DNA from: Mycogone perniciosa | Lineage: Eukaryota; Ascomycota; Sordariomycetes; Hypocreales; Hypocreaceae | Length of the DNA: 64,000 nt | Direction: 5' to 3' | Assembly (NCBI GenBank): GCA_025331125.1 | Contig: JAOALB010000115.1 | Location: 62,001 to 126,000, forward strand | Shown here: one piece after another, positions 45,369 through 56,124 of the stretch | How the letters are laid out: each line of letters begins with the position of its first letter | Position numbering within the stretch: position 1 is the first letter of the stretch | The notes under the pieces: model-generated | Seen by the model: only the letters and a program-made list of their open reading frames with translations | Database searches by the model: none | What the model was told of the DNA's origin: nothing | Translations under genes and position numbers: made by a program

Positions 45369-47051
45369 GGCGAACAGTAGGTTTTCCTCTGATTTTCGTT
45401 TCAGCTGATGGATGACCCCCCAAGTGTTCCCTTTCCACCACTTCGTAGGCTAAGTGTCGGTTTCGTATCGCGTCGAATGGTAGTGGTTGGTGCCAAAACC
45501 TCGCGGCCACCCACGTTCCCGTTCTCTCCCCCACTTACACACCGCAACCTGATATAGAGGGCTTCTCGGTGAGGGCAGTGCTGGAAGCCTGTGCAGACAG
45601 TCGCCCACACACAAAAGGCAGCTTTTGCAAAAAGAAGATGGTGGTGCAAAAAACCAGCAGGTCGGCAAAGCAGGTCGTGTGTGGGAAGGGGTGGAAGCTG
45701 CAAGGGCTGGCAAGGCGGTATTTAAAACAGGGCCCCATATGAGGAGAAACGACACGAACGCGGTAAACGCATCGCGTTGGCGTTGGCGTTGTGCAGCGTC
45801 TACGAATAGTGCAGCGCTGCTGTTCAGTGCACTTCAGCAGCGCGTAAAGTGCCAATTTAGTGCTGGGCGGAGAGGCGCTGTAGGGACAAGGTTCAGTGGG
45901 TGAGGGCGCTGAAATCCAGGGCAGTTACAGGGCGATTTGGTGGACAGCGCTGCTCGGAGGTTGAACCCGGATCCCGGAAATGGCTCCCGTTTGGTTCGTT
46001 GCAGAATGCACGCAGCCACATGGATTGACATTTGACCGTTTTGACGTTTGGCACACTGTCAAGCGGGCTTTTGTTTGTTTGCGATAAATGATTTTATATG
46101 GATTGCAATATATTACACTTTCGTTTCTTTCTCGCGGTATCCCCGTCCACTGAATTCTGCAGAATTGCACATCTCTGGTGCACTGGGTAAGACTACTAGT
46201 ACGAAGTGCATAAACCGAATCCTCCATGTTCTCGGCTGCATCAGATCTTTGTGCTGCAGAGTCCAGCCTCCTCCTTCGAGTCACGTCTCCACACTCTGGC
46301 CCAGCCAGCACCGCGTTTTTTCGCCTGCAAACAGCCAAATTTTTTAGCCGCTTAAAGTCAATCTTGGACAGAAATGGCAGCTCAAAGGGAGCTAGGTTCT
46401 GGTGGCTTATACGAAGTACTACCACAGCCTTCAGGTCCCTTGCCCGTGGATTTGAGCCTCTGGCAGTATATCGGCTAGTTTCAACCTGGGCTTTTGCCAT
46501 GGCGACGAGTTATGTGCATACAGCACATGATGCTTGACCGGGCAACGGCAATATCTTCTCGCTTGCACATCCAACCGTGACGCCTCTGCCCCGCCATCTG
46601 CCATGCTGGCAATGGAGTCGCTCCTCTTCAATGGCGTGGCAAACACGCTGTGCTTCTGGACCCAATTCTGCCAACATCAGGCAGAAATGCATCACAATAG
46701 CTGCGCTTGCACCACGCAAGAAGCATAGACACCGATTGCGATCCCCCAAACAGAATCAATCATTTGCCGCTGTCCTCCACTCCGCATCACGAATCATGAT
46801 TGATATCGTAGCGGTTCGGCGTTGAGACAGCTTCAACCAACAGCTCTTCATCCGTTCTCGCAAAAATAAATGTGGAGCTCCCGCTCCGGACCGTCCGTGT
46901 CCGCGCCAAGACCGGCGACCGGGACTTGCATATTCCGAACGCCGACGCCACGGAAAAATTTGGTGATTTTTTTCTTTGAAGCTTGACCGCGGTGAAAGTT
47001 GTTGCACACCCCACCGTCAAACAGAACATCTACAAATCATCACAATCAAAG
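45369..47051. promoter_or_regulatory. divergent region between the FHA gene and the L1-domain gene
   Basis: This is a 1.7 kb spacer between outward-facing starts. It has GC-rich patches around 45770-45850 with repeated AGCGCTGC-like words. Several frames overlap here on both strands, but none splices sensibly or resembles a protein. I see no RNA gene. Confidence 0.45.
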
Positions 47052-48261
47052 ATGGCGCCCTCAAAAGAAGTTGCCGCCGCTGGGTCCAATGCCCAGGCCT
47101 CAATTGACCCCGACCAGGTTTGTCTTACCAGCATTTGCAAAGCCTTTCTGCGCCAATCTAACCATTTGCCTCGCCGTGCCCATCTAGACCCTCAAAGCCT
47201 CCAAAGCTCTCCTCGCGCACATCAAAAAGGCATCCAAGCAAAAGGCCGAAGAATCCGACAAGCGCAATCTCCTCGAGGAGTCTGACGGCGACACCGAAAC
47301 CACCATCTGGCTCACCCTCACCACCAAGCGACACATCGCCGACAAGGCCCGTCTGCAGCCTGGCAAGGTCGCTCTCCCCCACAGCCTTAACACCTCCGAA
47401 GAGACGACCATCTGCCTCATCACCGCAGACCCACAGCGCGCGTATAAGAACATTGTCGCCTCGGACGAGTTCCCCGCTGAGCTGCGCAAGAAGGTTACCC
47501 GTGTTATCGACTTCACCAAGCTCAAGGCCAAGTACAGCCAGTACGAGGCCCAGCGCAAACTTTTCTCTGAGCACGATGTCTTCCTTGGCGATGACCGCAT
47601 AATCAGCCGTCTGCCCAAGGTCCTGGGCAAGACTTTTTTCAAGACGACGCAGAAGCGCCCCATCCCCGTCGTGCTGACGCCCAAGGCGCACAAGGTCGAC
47701 GGAAAGAGGACCAAGCCTCAGAAGAAGGAGGGCGAGGTCAACGCCGGCAAGCCCGCTGATATCGCCAAGGAGATTGAGAGGGCCCTAAGCTCCGCTCTCG
47801 TCAGCCTGGCGCCTACGACCAACACCGCTGTCAAGATTGGCTACTCGGACTGGACAGCCGAACAACTCGCTGCCAACGCCAGCGCCGTCGGTACCGCCCT
47901 GGTTGAGAAATGGGTTCCCCAGAAGTGGCGCAACGTCAAGAGCATATACATCAAGGGCCAGGAGACCGCCGCACTGCCCATCTGGCTGACCGACGAGCTG
48001 TGGCTTGACGAGAAGGACGTCATCGCTAACGAGGAGGGCGACCCCAAGGCCATCAAGGGAGCTGAGAGGCCCAACATCGGCAAGAAGCGCAAGTCTCTGG
48101 ACGGCACTGAGCAGGTTGAATCCCCCGCGCCGAAGAAGAAGGCCAAGAAGCAGGAGCCTAAACCCGAGAGCAACGACGATAAGCTGGATAAGCAGATTGC
48201 AGACCGCAAGGCTAGGCTGAGGAAGCAAAAAGCCGGAGCGAAGAAGGCAATGGACGAGTGA
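47052..48261 (+). CDS. ribosomal L1-domain ribosome biogenesis protein (Cic1/Utp30 type)
   Basis: Nucleolar ribosome-assembly factor with a ribosomal protein L1 fold, 379 aa. Exon 1 is 47052-47117 and exon 2 is 47188-48261; the 70-bp intron (GTTTGT...CATCTAG) joins in phase 0. The second exon opens with TLKASKALLAHIKKAS, the usual start of the L1 domain in this family. TTIWLTLTTKRHIADKARLQP, TICLITADPQRAYKN, SRLPKVLGKTFFKTTQKRPIP and TNTAVKIGY then mark the two-domain L1 fold to about residue 290. The C-terminus is a lysine-rich tail with nuclear/nucleolar localisation character. Yeast Cic1 joins pre-60S particles and Utp30 the SSU processome. Which of the two this is orthologous to cannot be decided here. 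It is convergent with the thioesterase gene. Confidence 0.88.
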
Positions 48262-48545
48262 TGGGATGGTTATTTGTAATCTTGTGTGGCATATTATGAT
48301 TCATCATATACACCTGGCATCGGCGTTACGGCGTGGAAGTCTGAAAGAGTAGGTAAAAATATTAAAATAGAAATGACAATGTTCGTATCGACCATTACGT
48401 CGTTGTATTGTGAATTGAACGTCCTACATAAAATACCTAGACCCATTGCGCATCAATTTCCCAAGCAAGCATATTCCCAGTGCTCCAATCTCCAGACCCA
48501 TAACTATAAAATAAAAAAAGGGAATCCCATCTTGGTCAAACCAGA

Positions 48546-49550
48546 TTACAACTCCTCCGAGAAGAATTCCTCTTCCTTCTCGGGTGTAAATGTGCGTTTA
48601 TATGGCCCGAAAAAGCTTTCGATGGCCTCTGTCAGCACCTGCTCGGGAATCTGCATGTGTTCCCCGGTAATAGATCTAAATCTAAGAGCACCCTTCTTAT
48701 CTAGCTCCTTCAAACCGAGCCAGTCCTCCTTGTAGATTGTCTGCTCCCGCAGGGGCGTAACGTCCGTACCGTTGACCTCGGAGAACCATGCCGATTGCTT
48801 TGGGATCACCATGGTGTCGTCCTCAAACAGGTACATGACAAAGTTTGACAACTTTACAATATTATCTTTATAAGTTTGATTCTTGTGCGGCCGCTCGTTG
48901 TTAATGTCCGCTAGGAAGTTCGACTTGTCAAGATAGGATTGGTAATCGCCCAAGTCACGGAAGTACTGGGCAGGCACAAGTCTACTCTGGACGAACTGAC
49001 TCCATGTGTTGAACCGCAGCAAGGCCATGGCGCCCTTGCATAGCAGATCTGCGGTGCCGCATGCCTTGAATTGGACGATACCGTTGTGTTGGCTGCCGAA
49101 GGTGACGAGGCTGCGGATGGGCGGCGCGTTGCATCGCTCGGCATAGCCGCGGAGGAACTGCCCGCCCTGGGAGAAGCCGATGGCGTCAATGGCTGGGGCT
49201 GTGGACAGGATCGGGTGCTTGGCTAGAGCAGCGCAGACGGCGTCGAGCTGCTCGGTGACGTTGCCAAAGAAGGTGGCAGAGCGGTCCGAGTTAGAATCCG
49301 CAGCGAGCGAGATGGGGTAGACGAATGTGCCCGGATGGATGGCTTCGGCAAGTTTGCCAACCTGTTGAATGCCTTCCCCGTTGAAGGCGTCACCTAGGCC
49401 GTGCCAGATGACTAGGGGGAGAGGCGTATCGTCGTCGTCGTCGTTATCGGCGGTATGATGACGGAGATCGCTCCATCGATGAGGAGCGAGTCGGGAGGCG
49501 ATGGTGTGGCTGGCCAGAAACGCCGTTGCGAGGAGCGGGATGGAACGCAT
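48546..49550 (-). CDS. palmitoyl-protein thioesterase (PPT1-like)
   Basis: Lysosomal/vacuolar-type palmitoyl-protein thioesterase, an alpha/beta hydrolase that removes fatty acyl groups from cysteines of proteins undergoing degradation. It is 334 aa in a single exon. ATG 49550 starts a cleavable signal peptide (MRSIPLLATAFLASHTIA); longer in-frame extension upstream is unlikely to be coding. Key elements are PLVIWHGLGDAFN (oxyanion region, 45-57), the nucleophile elbow GFSQGG with S127, RSLVTFGSQHNGI, an acidic DD at 244-245 in FEDDTMVIP supplying the catalytic Asp, and the His298 region GEHMQIP. A run of acidic residues (36-41) precedes the domain. N-glycosylation sequons are present (NVTE, NQTY, NGTD), fitting the secretory route. 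Confidence 0.93.
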   Translation of the reverse strand: MRSIPLLATAFLASHTIASRLAPHRWSDLRHHTADNDDDDDTPLPLVIWHGLGDAFNGEGIQQVGKLAEAIHPGTFVYPISLAADSNSDRSATFFGNVTEQLDAVCAALAKHPILSTAPAIDAIGFSQGGQFLRGYAERCNAPPIRSLVTFGSQHNGIVQFKACGTADLLCKGAMALLRFNTWSQFVQSRLVPAQYFRDLGDYQSYLDKSNFLADINNERPHKNQTYKDNIVKLSNFVMYLFEDDTMVIPKQSAWFSEVNGTDVTPLREQTIYKEDWLGLKELDKKGALRFRSITGEHMQIPEQVLTEAIESFFGPYKRTFTPEKEEEFFSEEL

Positions 49551-50288
49551 GATGGCCGAGACGCGCCGTGGTTCAGGACCAGCTTTTTGGCGAAACTTGA
49601 ATGAAGGGCGTTTCAATGAAGATGGTGATGGAGATGGAGTTGAGTGTTTGAGGGCGGATATAATACAGAAGGACAAATGCGAAGGCACAAGCTGAACAGA
49701 GCTGGCTAGGGCAACGTCATCGCGCGGCTTTAGTTCGGCGGAGAGATGTTCCGGACTCGCACCAAAATCGAGGGCCCAGGATCCATTCCACATGAACGCC
49801 TCAACCCATAAAGTCGGCAACTTATTGCCGGTTAAGGACTGCCCTCAGTTTCATTTCGGTTTGCTCGCTAACTGCTCTTGTTTTCTTGTTTCTAGGCTGG
49901 TAGAGGCAATTGGACAATATGGCTTATCAGAGCTCTTAAACCGCTAGCGGTGAAACTCGGAGCGTCGCATCTCTGTACTGCTCTGGTCTCACGCCGACCC
50001 CTTCAGGCTCAACTCGGGAGTCAGTGAATGAAGAATGCAATTAGTTTCGTTCCTCAACTCGTCTTCACTGGCCGAGGCATTGTGGATCGACCTCCCGAAT
50101 GCCCGAGCTTAAATGATGCGCATTGCCCACCCGTCTTGGCAGCAATGCATTTGTTCCACTTCCCCAGAATCCTTCTTTACTGCGTCGTACATGTGTACCG
50201 TCTCGTTTTCTTGATCCGAGTGAGATATCTTTTCCCTACCTTGTCCTTCTGGTTCTCGCTTTGCCAAGCCAACTTCTTCTATTTCGAC
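49551..50288. promoter_or_regulatory. divergent promoter region
   Basis: This spacer between the thioesterase start and the small secreted peptide is CT-rich near 50180-50280, just before the peptide's ATG. In-frame sequence upstream of that ATG (from 50028) is open but reads as 5' UTR. Confidence 0.45.
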
Positions 50289-50444
50289 ATGAAGTCCTCG
50301 ACGCTTCTCGTTGCTGTTTTTGCCTCCCTGGCTCTCGCCGTTCCCTTTAAGCCATTCAAAATGCCAAACATCGAATCTGTCTCACTGCCAGATGCGCCGT
50401 TGGATCCGCACATCACCGCCATTGACAAGCCCAGCAATGCTTAA
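50289..50444 (+). CDS. small secreted peptide, 51 aa
   Basis: This is a short frame with a near-ideal signal peptide: MKSSTLLVAVFASLALA, cleavage expected after Ala17. The mature part is only about 34 residues, proline-rich, without cysteine, reading from VPFKPF to a PSNA end. The frame stays open upstream to 50028, but the ATG at 50289 is the only one that places the signal peptide at the N-terminus, and the preceding sequence is pyrimidine-rich. I recognise no family. It is not an alpha-type pheromone precursor, since it has no repeats or Kex2/Ste13 spacers. It could be a secreted effector-like or wall-associated peptide; expression is unproven. Confidence 0.5.
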   Translation: MKSSTLLVAVFASLALAVPFKPFKMPNIESVSLPDAPLDPHITAIDKPSNA

Positions 50445-51501
50445 CGGACTTGAGGGAGGAAGTGTTGTGCGTGATCTTACGGCGATGTGACATCTCATCG
50501 CTCATTGAATGATGTCTCATCACACCGTTCATTACCTATATGTGGGATATCAAGTCAAAATAGAGGCATCGAATCTTCCGATGTCTTCATGATTCAGGTA
50601 CTTCTTGTCCCCTCTCGCACTCTGATGACAATGGCTAATAAGAGCAAATAGCAAGAAAAATGTTTGATGTCATGTCATGTTGCATCTAACCATGAGGCGG
50701 ACTCCAGGGCATCGACGAAAGCATTTGGACAAGTCTCCACGTCCATCCTTAACTATCACAACATACGTACCAAAAGGGCGCAACACATTTCTATGTACTA
50801 TGCAAGCAAGATAGTAAATATACAATAATGAAACAAAAACGAATTTATGGGCATTTCTGTCTGTCGGGTTAACTCCTCCTTTGTGACTTGGGCATTAGAA
50901 TAAGTCCCAAATAGTTGGTAGAAGCTTGTGGTCACTCGCAAGTTGGACTGTCACGCGTATGTTTGAATTATTATTTCTAGAGAATTCATGATATAAAAAA
51001 CCTAAATCTAAAACATATTATATGCTATAGAAATAATTTGACCATCTACGGAGTACATACACAAGTATATCAATTTTGATGAATCCATTTCCATTGTCCC
51101 GGGTAGGTAAATCTGAGGCGGTGTGCGGAACAAAGCCGCCCGATCCTCCGTAGAGCGGGATTCCTGCGCGAACGATTGTTGAATCTATTATTCGTAGAGC
51201 TGCTTCAACTCTGACTTCCAAATTCATTGCTCAAACCTCGGCTGCGCAACACGAAATCCGCCAACGACAAATAGCGATGGTGTCAGAGAACCCAATGGCC
51301 TTTTAGTAATTAATTATCGATCACAGCGGATTGGATATCGCAGGAATAAGGCTTGAACAACTGCTTCGGAAGCTGTCTGTCGACTAGCCGGCCATCTCCA
51401 GCAGTTCGTCTTGCGCTTCACGATCATTCCCACCGAACCCTTCTTCGCCACCCTCCGGAGATCTGGGCCAGAAGAGCTCCCTCGCCACGCAGCTTTTCGC
51501 T
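50445..51501. other. intergenic region
   Basis: This is an AT-rich stretch of about 1 kb (50800-51050 especially) with one TACGGAGTA at 51047-51055. No gene is supportable. The last ~150 bp is the 5' region of the cyclin gene. Confidence 0.5.
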
Positions 51502-52971
51502 ATGGCGCTTCCAAACCCCGAAGGGCCACTCGCGGCCCAAAACGGCGACACGGTCATCAAAGTCGGGCCTCATCCAGGCTACATCTCCAGCTCGAACCAA
51601 TACACCTCCGAGATCAGAATACGGCGCATGCTCAGGGACAATGGTTGCGACCCCGCACGAGAGGATAACTACCGTCTGCAGGGAGTCCAGCTCATTGATT
51701 CTGTGAGGCAGCACCTCAACTTGTACGGAACCCAGGCCATCATTCCCTGCATGTGTTGAACAGGGACTGACTGTCACAAGACCGGTGCGAACTTTTGACA
51801 CGGCTTGCACGTACTTTCACAAGTTTCGACTCAACTTTCGCGATGCCGAATATAATTACCAGGATGCGGCCCTGGCGTCACTGTTCGTGGCATGCAAGGT
51901 GGAGGATACGATTAAGAAGTCGAGAGACATCCTTGCGGCAGCATATAATGTCAAGAACCCTGAAAAGCCTGCGGCTTCAGACGACAAGGTGGGTGTTGCT
52001 GCTGGCCGTTTTACATCAGACCAATGAACAAGTCATGAGTTGCCGAATTATTGAACTAATGCTTGGGCTTCCAGATTTTCGAATCACCCGGCAAGATCAT
52101 CATCGGCCTTGAGCGACTCATTCTTGAAACCATTGGATTTGACTTCCGTACTCGATACCCCCAGAAACTCCTAGTAAAGGTCATCCGCAATATCCTCGGC
52201 CAGGAAGATGGCAAGGCCTTCTTCACAACCGCATATGCCATGGGCATCGACATGTACAAGACATTTGTGCCTATTAAGAGAAACACATTCTCCATGGTCA
52301 TGGCCGTGGTAGAACTCACCGCTCGCATGACGGGTCAATACGTTGATAAAGTCAAAGAATTTGTGGCTCAGAGGCGGCAGTACAACAGACCGGCTGTCCT
52401 GGAGACCATGCTGGATATGTTGGACCTGTATGTCCAGCATCACAAGTCCACCAAGGTTGGGGCGCAATTCGACTTGAATAGGTTTATGGACATCAAGATT
52501 GCGCTCAACTCGGACCTTGAAAAGGAATTCATTCCTCGGTACATGGACTATTGTCCGCGCTGCGAGCACGAAGATATTATCCCCCCAACTCCCAGTTCGG
52601 TTATATCGCCGGTGACGGCCATGTCCTGGCCGGCAGATGCGTCGATACGACGAACGGCGCGCGGCCAAGATGGGACCATGCGATTTGTATTCGACCCGGA
52701 GAGTGCGCGACAGGAACAGGAAACTGTTGCGCGGTACTTCAACGAGGAGTTTGAAGAGTACGAGATTGAGACCGAAGAGCCTGTGCCGCCGCCTAAGCAT
52801 GAGGGTATGGGTATGGATGGCAGTGGAGGCGGTGGCGGTGGAAGAGGTGGTTATCGCGGTGGCCATGGCCATGGCCATGGTCATAGGGATAGGGGGGATC
52901 ATCGACGAGGCGGCCCGTATGGAGGCTACAGAGGGGACAGGCATTATAGAGGAAGAGGAAGATACCATTGA
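51502..52971 (+). CDS. CTK2: CTD kinase I cyclin subunit (Ctk2-like)
   Basis: Cyclin-box protein matching the beta subunit of CTDK-I, which phosphorylates Ser2 of the RNA polymerase II C-terminal domain. It is 441 aa. Exons are 51502-51722, 51781-51988 and 52075-52971; introns of 58 and 86 bp are both phase-consistent. The start ATG leads into VGPHPGYISSSNQY and AREDNYRLQG, typical of fungal Ctk2. The first cyclin box covers about 55-150 (FDTACTYFHKFRL, ALASLFVACKVEDTIKKSRD) and a second cyclin fold follows (GLERLILETIGFDFRTRYPQ). The C-terminal 50 residues form a Gly/Arg/His-rich, RGG-like tail (52815-52971) that is unusual beside the compact cyclin core and may bind RNA or condense. A frame-based alternative start upstream is not supported. 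Confidence 0.9.
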
Positions 52972-53208
52972 CAAGGCATGCCATGGTTGCTGTCATAATA
53001 CAGGAGTTAGTGTTGGGATATGGGTAAAGAAGAAAGAAAGAAATCCATCTATATCGGAGCTTTCCTACAAACAAACGCATGACAGTCAACAAGAATTATG
53101 TATGATTGATTGATTGAGCGAGTAAAAAAACTAGGGCATATCAAAAAATGGCAAATTAATGCAAAAAAAGAACCACCTTGATATCTCAATCTTGGTGTTA
53201 TAGGAAAA
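52972..53208. other. short spacer
   Basis: 3' flank of the cyclin gene and upstream/downstream flank of the tRNA. The T runs that would end Pol III transcription of the minus-strand tRNA are represented by A runs at 53125-53170 on the plus strand. Confidence 0.5.
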
Positions 53209-53310
53209 GCCCAATGCGGGGGTCGAACCCGCAACCTTGAGATATCGCCACATTTCAGAACGGGTGACTTAAGAGTCTCACGCTCTACCGATTGAGCGAG
53301 CTAACCGGGC
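53209..53310 (-). tRNA. tRNA-Lys (CUU) with intron
   Basis: The minus strand folds into a full tRNA. The acceptor stem is seven pairs (GCCCGGT with ATTGGGC). The D arm contains GCTCGCTC...GAGC, the anticodon stem is TGAGA/TCTCA, the loop CTCTTAA carries anticodon CTT, and the T arm is GCGGG-TTCGAAC-CCCGC. A 26-nt intron lies at the canonical position one base 3' of the anticodon. The B box GGTTCGAACCC is perfect. The doubled GCTC in the D arm makes that loop slightly long. Total length is 102 nt including the intron. Confidence 0.93.
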
Positions 53311-54495
53311 GATGCACCGATTGAGCTCGAAGGCGGATGCTCCTTGGGAGCTGGTGACTGAAGCTGCGATATTTTGTATTATAGAGTCTTGCGTAAAAGG
53401 CAATGATCTCTTCGTTCAACAGAAGCATGCATTTGCCCTTCAACAAGTTGACTACATATGCAGTTGGGCTTTGTCCCTCCTTATCCACGACCACTCAACG
53501 TTTGATCCAATACGCACGGTTAGGACGCTGCAAGCAGGATCAGAGAAATTGCCATCCGGGAGACCTCTATAAGTTGATTCGACAGTTTCGATACGGCTTT
53601 CGAGCAACTACCGATCGAACAGAGCCCCACAACATATGCCGGCGTGGGGCCGATGATTGACGGATATGGAAGCCTTGCTGAAAGGTGTGCACGAGTAATT
53701 GCTTACTCTTGCTTACTCTTGCTTTCTCTACTATCTTTCTGCCTAGAATAGGCCCAGGTACATGTTGCCAATAGCATGTGCTTAACACCATACAGGCACT
53801 CTATGAAAGGTATTTATGCTTATAAATCCACATGATTGAATCGGAGTATACCGAGCACAGAATGTAACCACAAACTCACGGTGCTGAGCCTATTGCTGAT
53901 AGTGGATACGCAATTCTACAGAAACCATGGATTATGCTCTATTTAGTAAGCATCATTGAGTCAGGATCATCAGAAATGGCGTGCTTGTTGGAAAGATCAA
54001 GGCAGCAATACCGATTGCCGACTCATTTCCTCGAGCCAAATGGTGGTATTTGGGAATAGCAGTAAATACCAACATTGAGGTTTGCTGAGGCATATAAGGG
54101 TTATCATCATATAGTAAGTAGTGTTTTAGTACGGAGTAATATATATAGAATAATATTCCCATGATATGTTATAATATTTGGATGTTATATAGGCCTTCAG
54201 AAATTCTCCCAAGTATTGTGGTACTACAAACAGCGATCGGACATCGGGTGGGTGGTCGGAGTAGGCATCGGAAATAGAGGTGTTCCGATACAGTGGGGAG
54301 AAAATCGAATCGGGAATTGAATGCGGGGGTTTCGGATAGTGAGAATCGTCTGTATTATTAAGCAGACCGATATGGCCATGATACTTAAGGGTCCTTATTC
54401 TCTGGACTCCCGTTCTCAAGTATTGAATGAGATACGCAACGTTTTTGTTATAATTTGGTCATATTCTAGTCCAATCCAGCCCAGCTCAGCCCAGC
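53311..54495. other. intergenic region
   Basis: No gene is seen. Small features are a threefold near-repeat of GCTTACTCTT around 53700-53725 and one TACGGAGTA at 54130-54138. The right end (CCAGCCCAGCTCAGCCCAGC near 54475) precedes the reductase start. Confidence 0.5.
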
Positions 54496-55567
54496 ATGGC
54501 AGTACACGAAGGTCCTAATGACTCGTGGCACGGAGTCATCAAGTCTGGCAGCCAATTCCCACCCGAGGCTGGCCGATACCACTTATACATCGGATTGTTC
54601 TGCCCATTTGCACATCGAGTATTCCTGGTGCGCTACCTCAAGGGTCTGGAGTCTCTCATCGATGTCTCAGTTGTGATGCCGTACCCGAAAGGCGATGAAC
54701 ACGGTTATCCTGGCTGGCGTTTCCCCAGTTCAGACAATGACTACTCCGGAGCAACGGTGGACAAATTGTTTGGGTCGAAGTTTCTACACGAAGTATACTT
54801 CAAGACTGACCCCGAATATAAGGGACGATACAGCGTTCCTTTGCTCTGGGACACTAAGCAAGGAACCATTGTGAACAACGAAAGTGCCGAGATGCTGCGT
54901 TGGCTGCCGACAGCTTTCGACGATATTTTGCCCAAGGAGCACCCCCAGCGCCAATTGGACCTTTATCCAGAGCATCTTAGGACGCAAATCGATGAGATAA
55001 GCGTGTGGATGCAACGGGATCTTAATTCGGGCGTGTACAAAGTTGGTTGGTCACAGACCCAAGAAGCATATAACGAAACCGTGCCCACGGTGTTTGCGGT
55101 TCTGAATCACCTTGAGAACCTTATCCATAAGAACGGCGGCCCGTATATCCTGGGCAAGGACCTCACGGAGCTTGACATCAGGGCGTACCCGACCCTTATC
55201 AGGTTCGACGCCGTCTACGTGCAGCACTTCAAGTGCAATCTGGGAACTATCAGAGGAAGCTACCCTGTGATTCACGAGTGGCTGAAGAACCTCTACTGGA
55301 ATGTGAAAGGCTTCCGGGAGACGACTGACTTTAAGCATATCAAGGAGAATGTGAGTTCTGGGACTGTGCGTAGCCGCAAAGTGCTTTTTATCGCTAACAA
55401 CGAGCCAGTACACCAAGAGTCACTACCAAATCAATCCATTTGGTATCACCCCTCTGGGGCCATACCCAGATATTGTCGAAGAAGTCGATTTGGACTTTGG
55501 CAAGCTCAAGCCCGGCTCTATACAACATCCTGCTGTGCTTGAGCGCCAGAAAGAATTGTATGCATAG
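54496..55567 (+). CDS. glutathionyl-hydroquinone reductase (Xi-class GST, Ecm4/Gto type)
   Basis: Cytosolic Xi-class glutathione transferase, 337 aa. Members reduce glutathionyl-(hydro)quinones with a catalytic cysteine. Exon 1 is 54496-55350 and exon 2 is 55409-55567; the 58-bp intron (GTGAGT...GAGCCAG) is phase 0, and exon 2 completes the family's C-terminus (NPFGITPLGPYPDI and on). The active-site motif is CPFAHR with Cys36; Ecm4 relatives usually have CPWAHR, so Phe replaces Trp here. Further hallmarks are RYSVPLLWDTKQGTIVNNES (glutathione-binding ES at the end), LTELDIRAYPTLIRFDAVYV and WLKNLYW. A likely role is handling quinones and lignin- or host-derived phenolics. Confidence 0.92.
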
Positions 55568-56124
55568 CTTTGTGTAATTTAGTCGAGGCTCTAATAAATT
55601 ATGGGAATATGTAAATACTAAGAAGGCAGTTGGAACAGATGCATGTGATTTCTGGCCTTCACTGTTGCGTAAGGAAGGGTGTTACGTGGTATGCACTGTC
55701 AGCAGTTGAGTGGGAAACTGTATCATGACCCCAGACGGCATAAAGCGTTGTTTTGGTGGTAAGTCGACCGCAATTACTTATTTCACAAAAGCTATACTGT
55801 TTTAGTTGTATTACCGTTTCTTGCCAGGACTCGACAAACTACTTGATATCGACCGGGTATCATGGAAGACATTGAATGGAAGCAATGGTGGCAGCCCTTG
55901 ATGTGACACTGGTGCACTAAGGAGCTGAGCAAGGTGAAATCTGGCCAAGAGGTAAAGTTTTAGGTGTGACACGGCAATTTTAGGATTGTCTACCTATGCT
56001 ATCTGTGTGAAAACATCCATACAGGCAACCCATGAAATGGCGATTGCGCCTATAGCTATTCCATCATCCCCGCAACGGTTACGGATGAGTGCTATAGGGG
56101 TAGGCGACAATATCCAATCCGAGT
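55568..56124. other. convergent 3' flanks
   Basis: This is the space between the ends of the reductase and carboxylesterase genes. No gene or repeat was detected. Confidence 0.5.

Noticed and set aside
47158..48228. Several minus-strand frames over the L1-domain gene
   Set aside because: They are antisense shadows of a codon-biased exon with repetitive Leu/Gly composition and no independent support.
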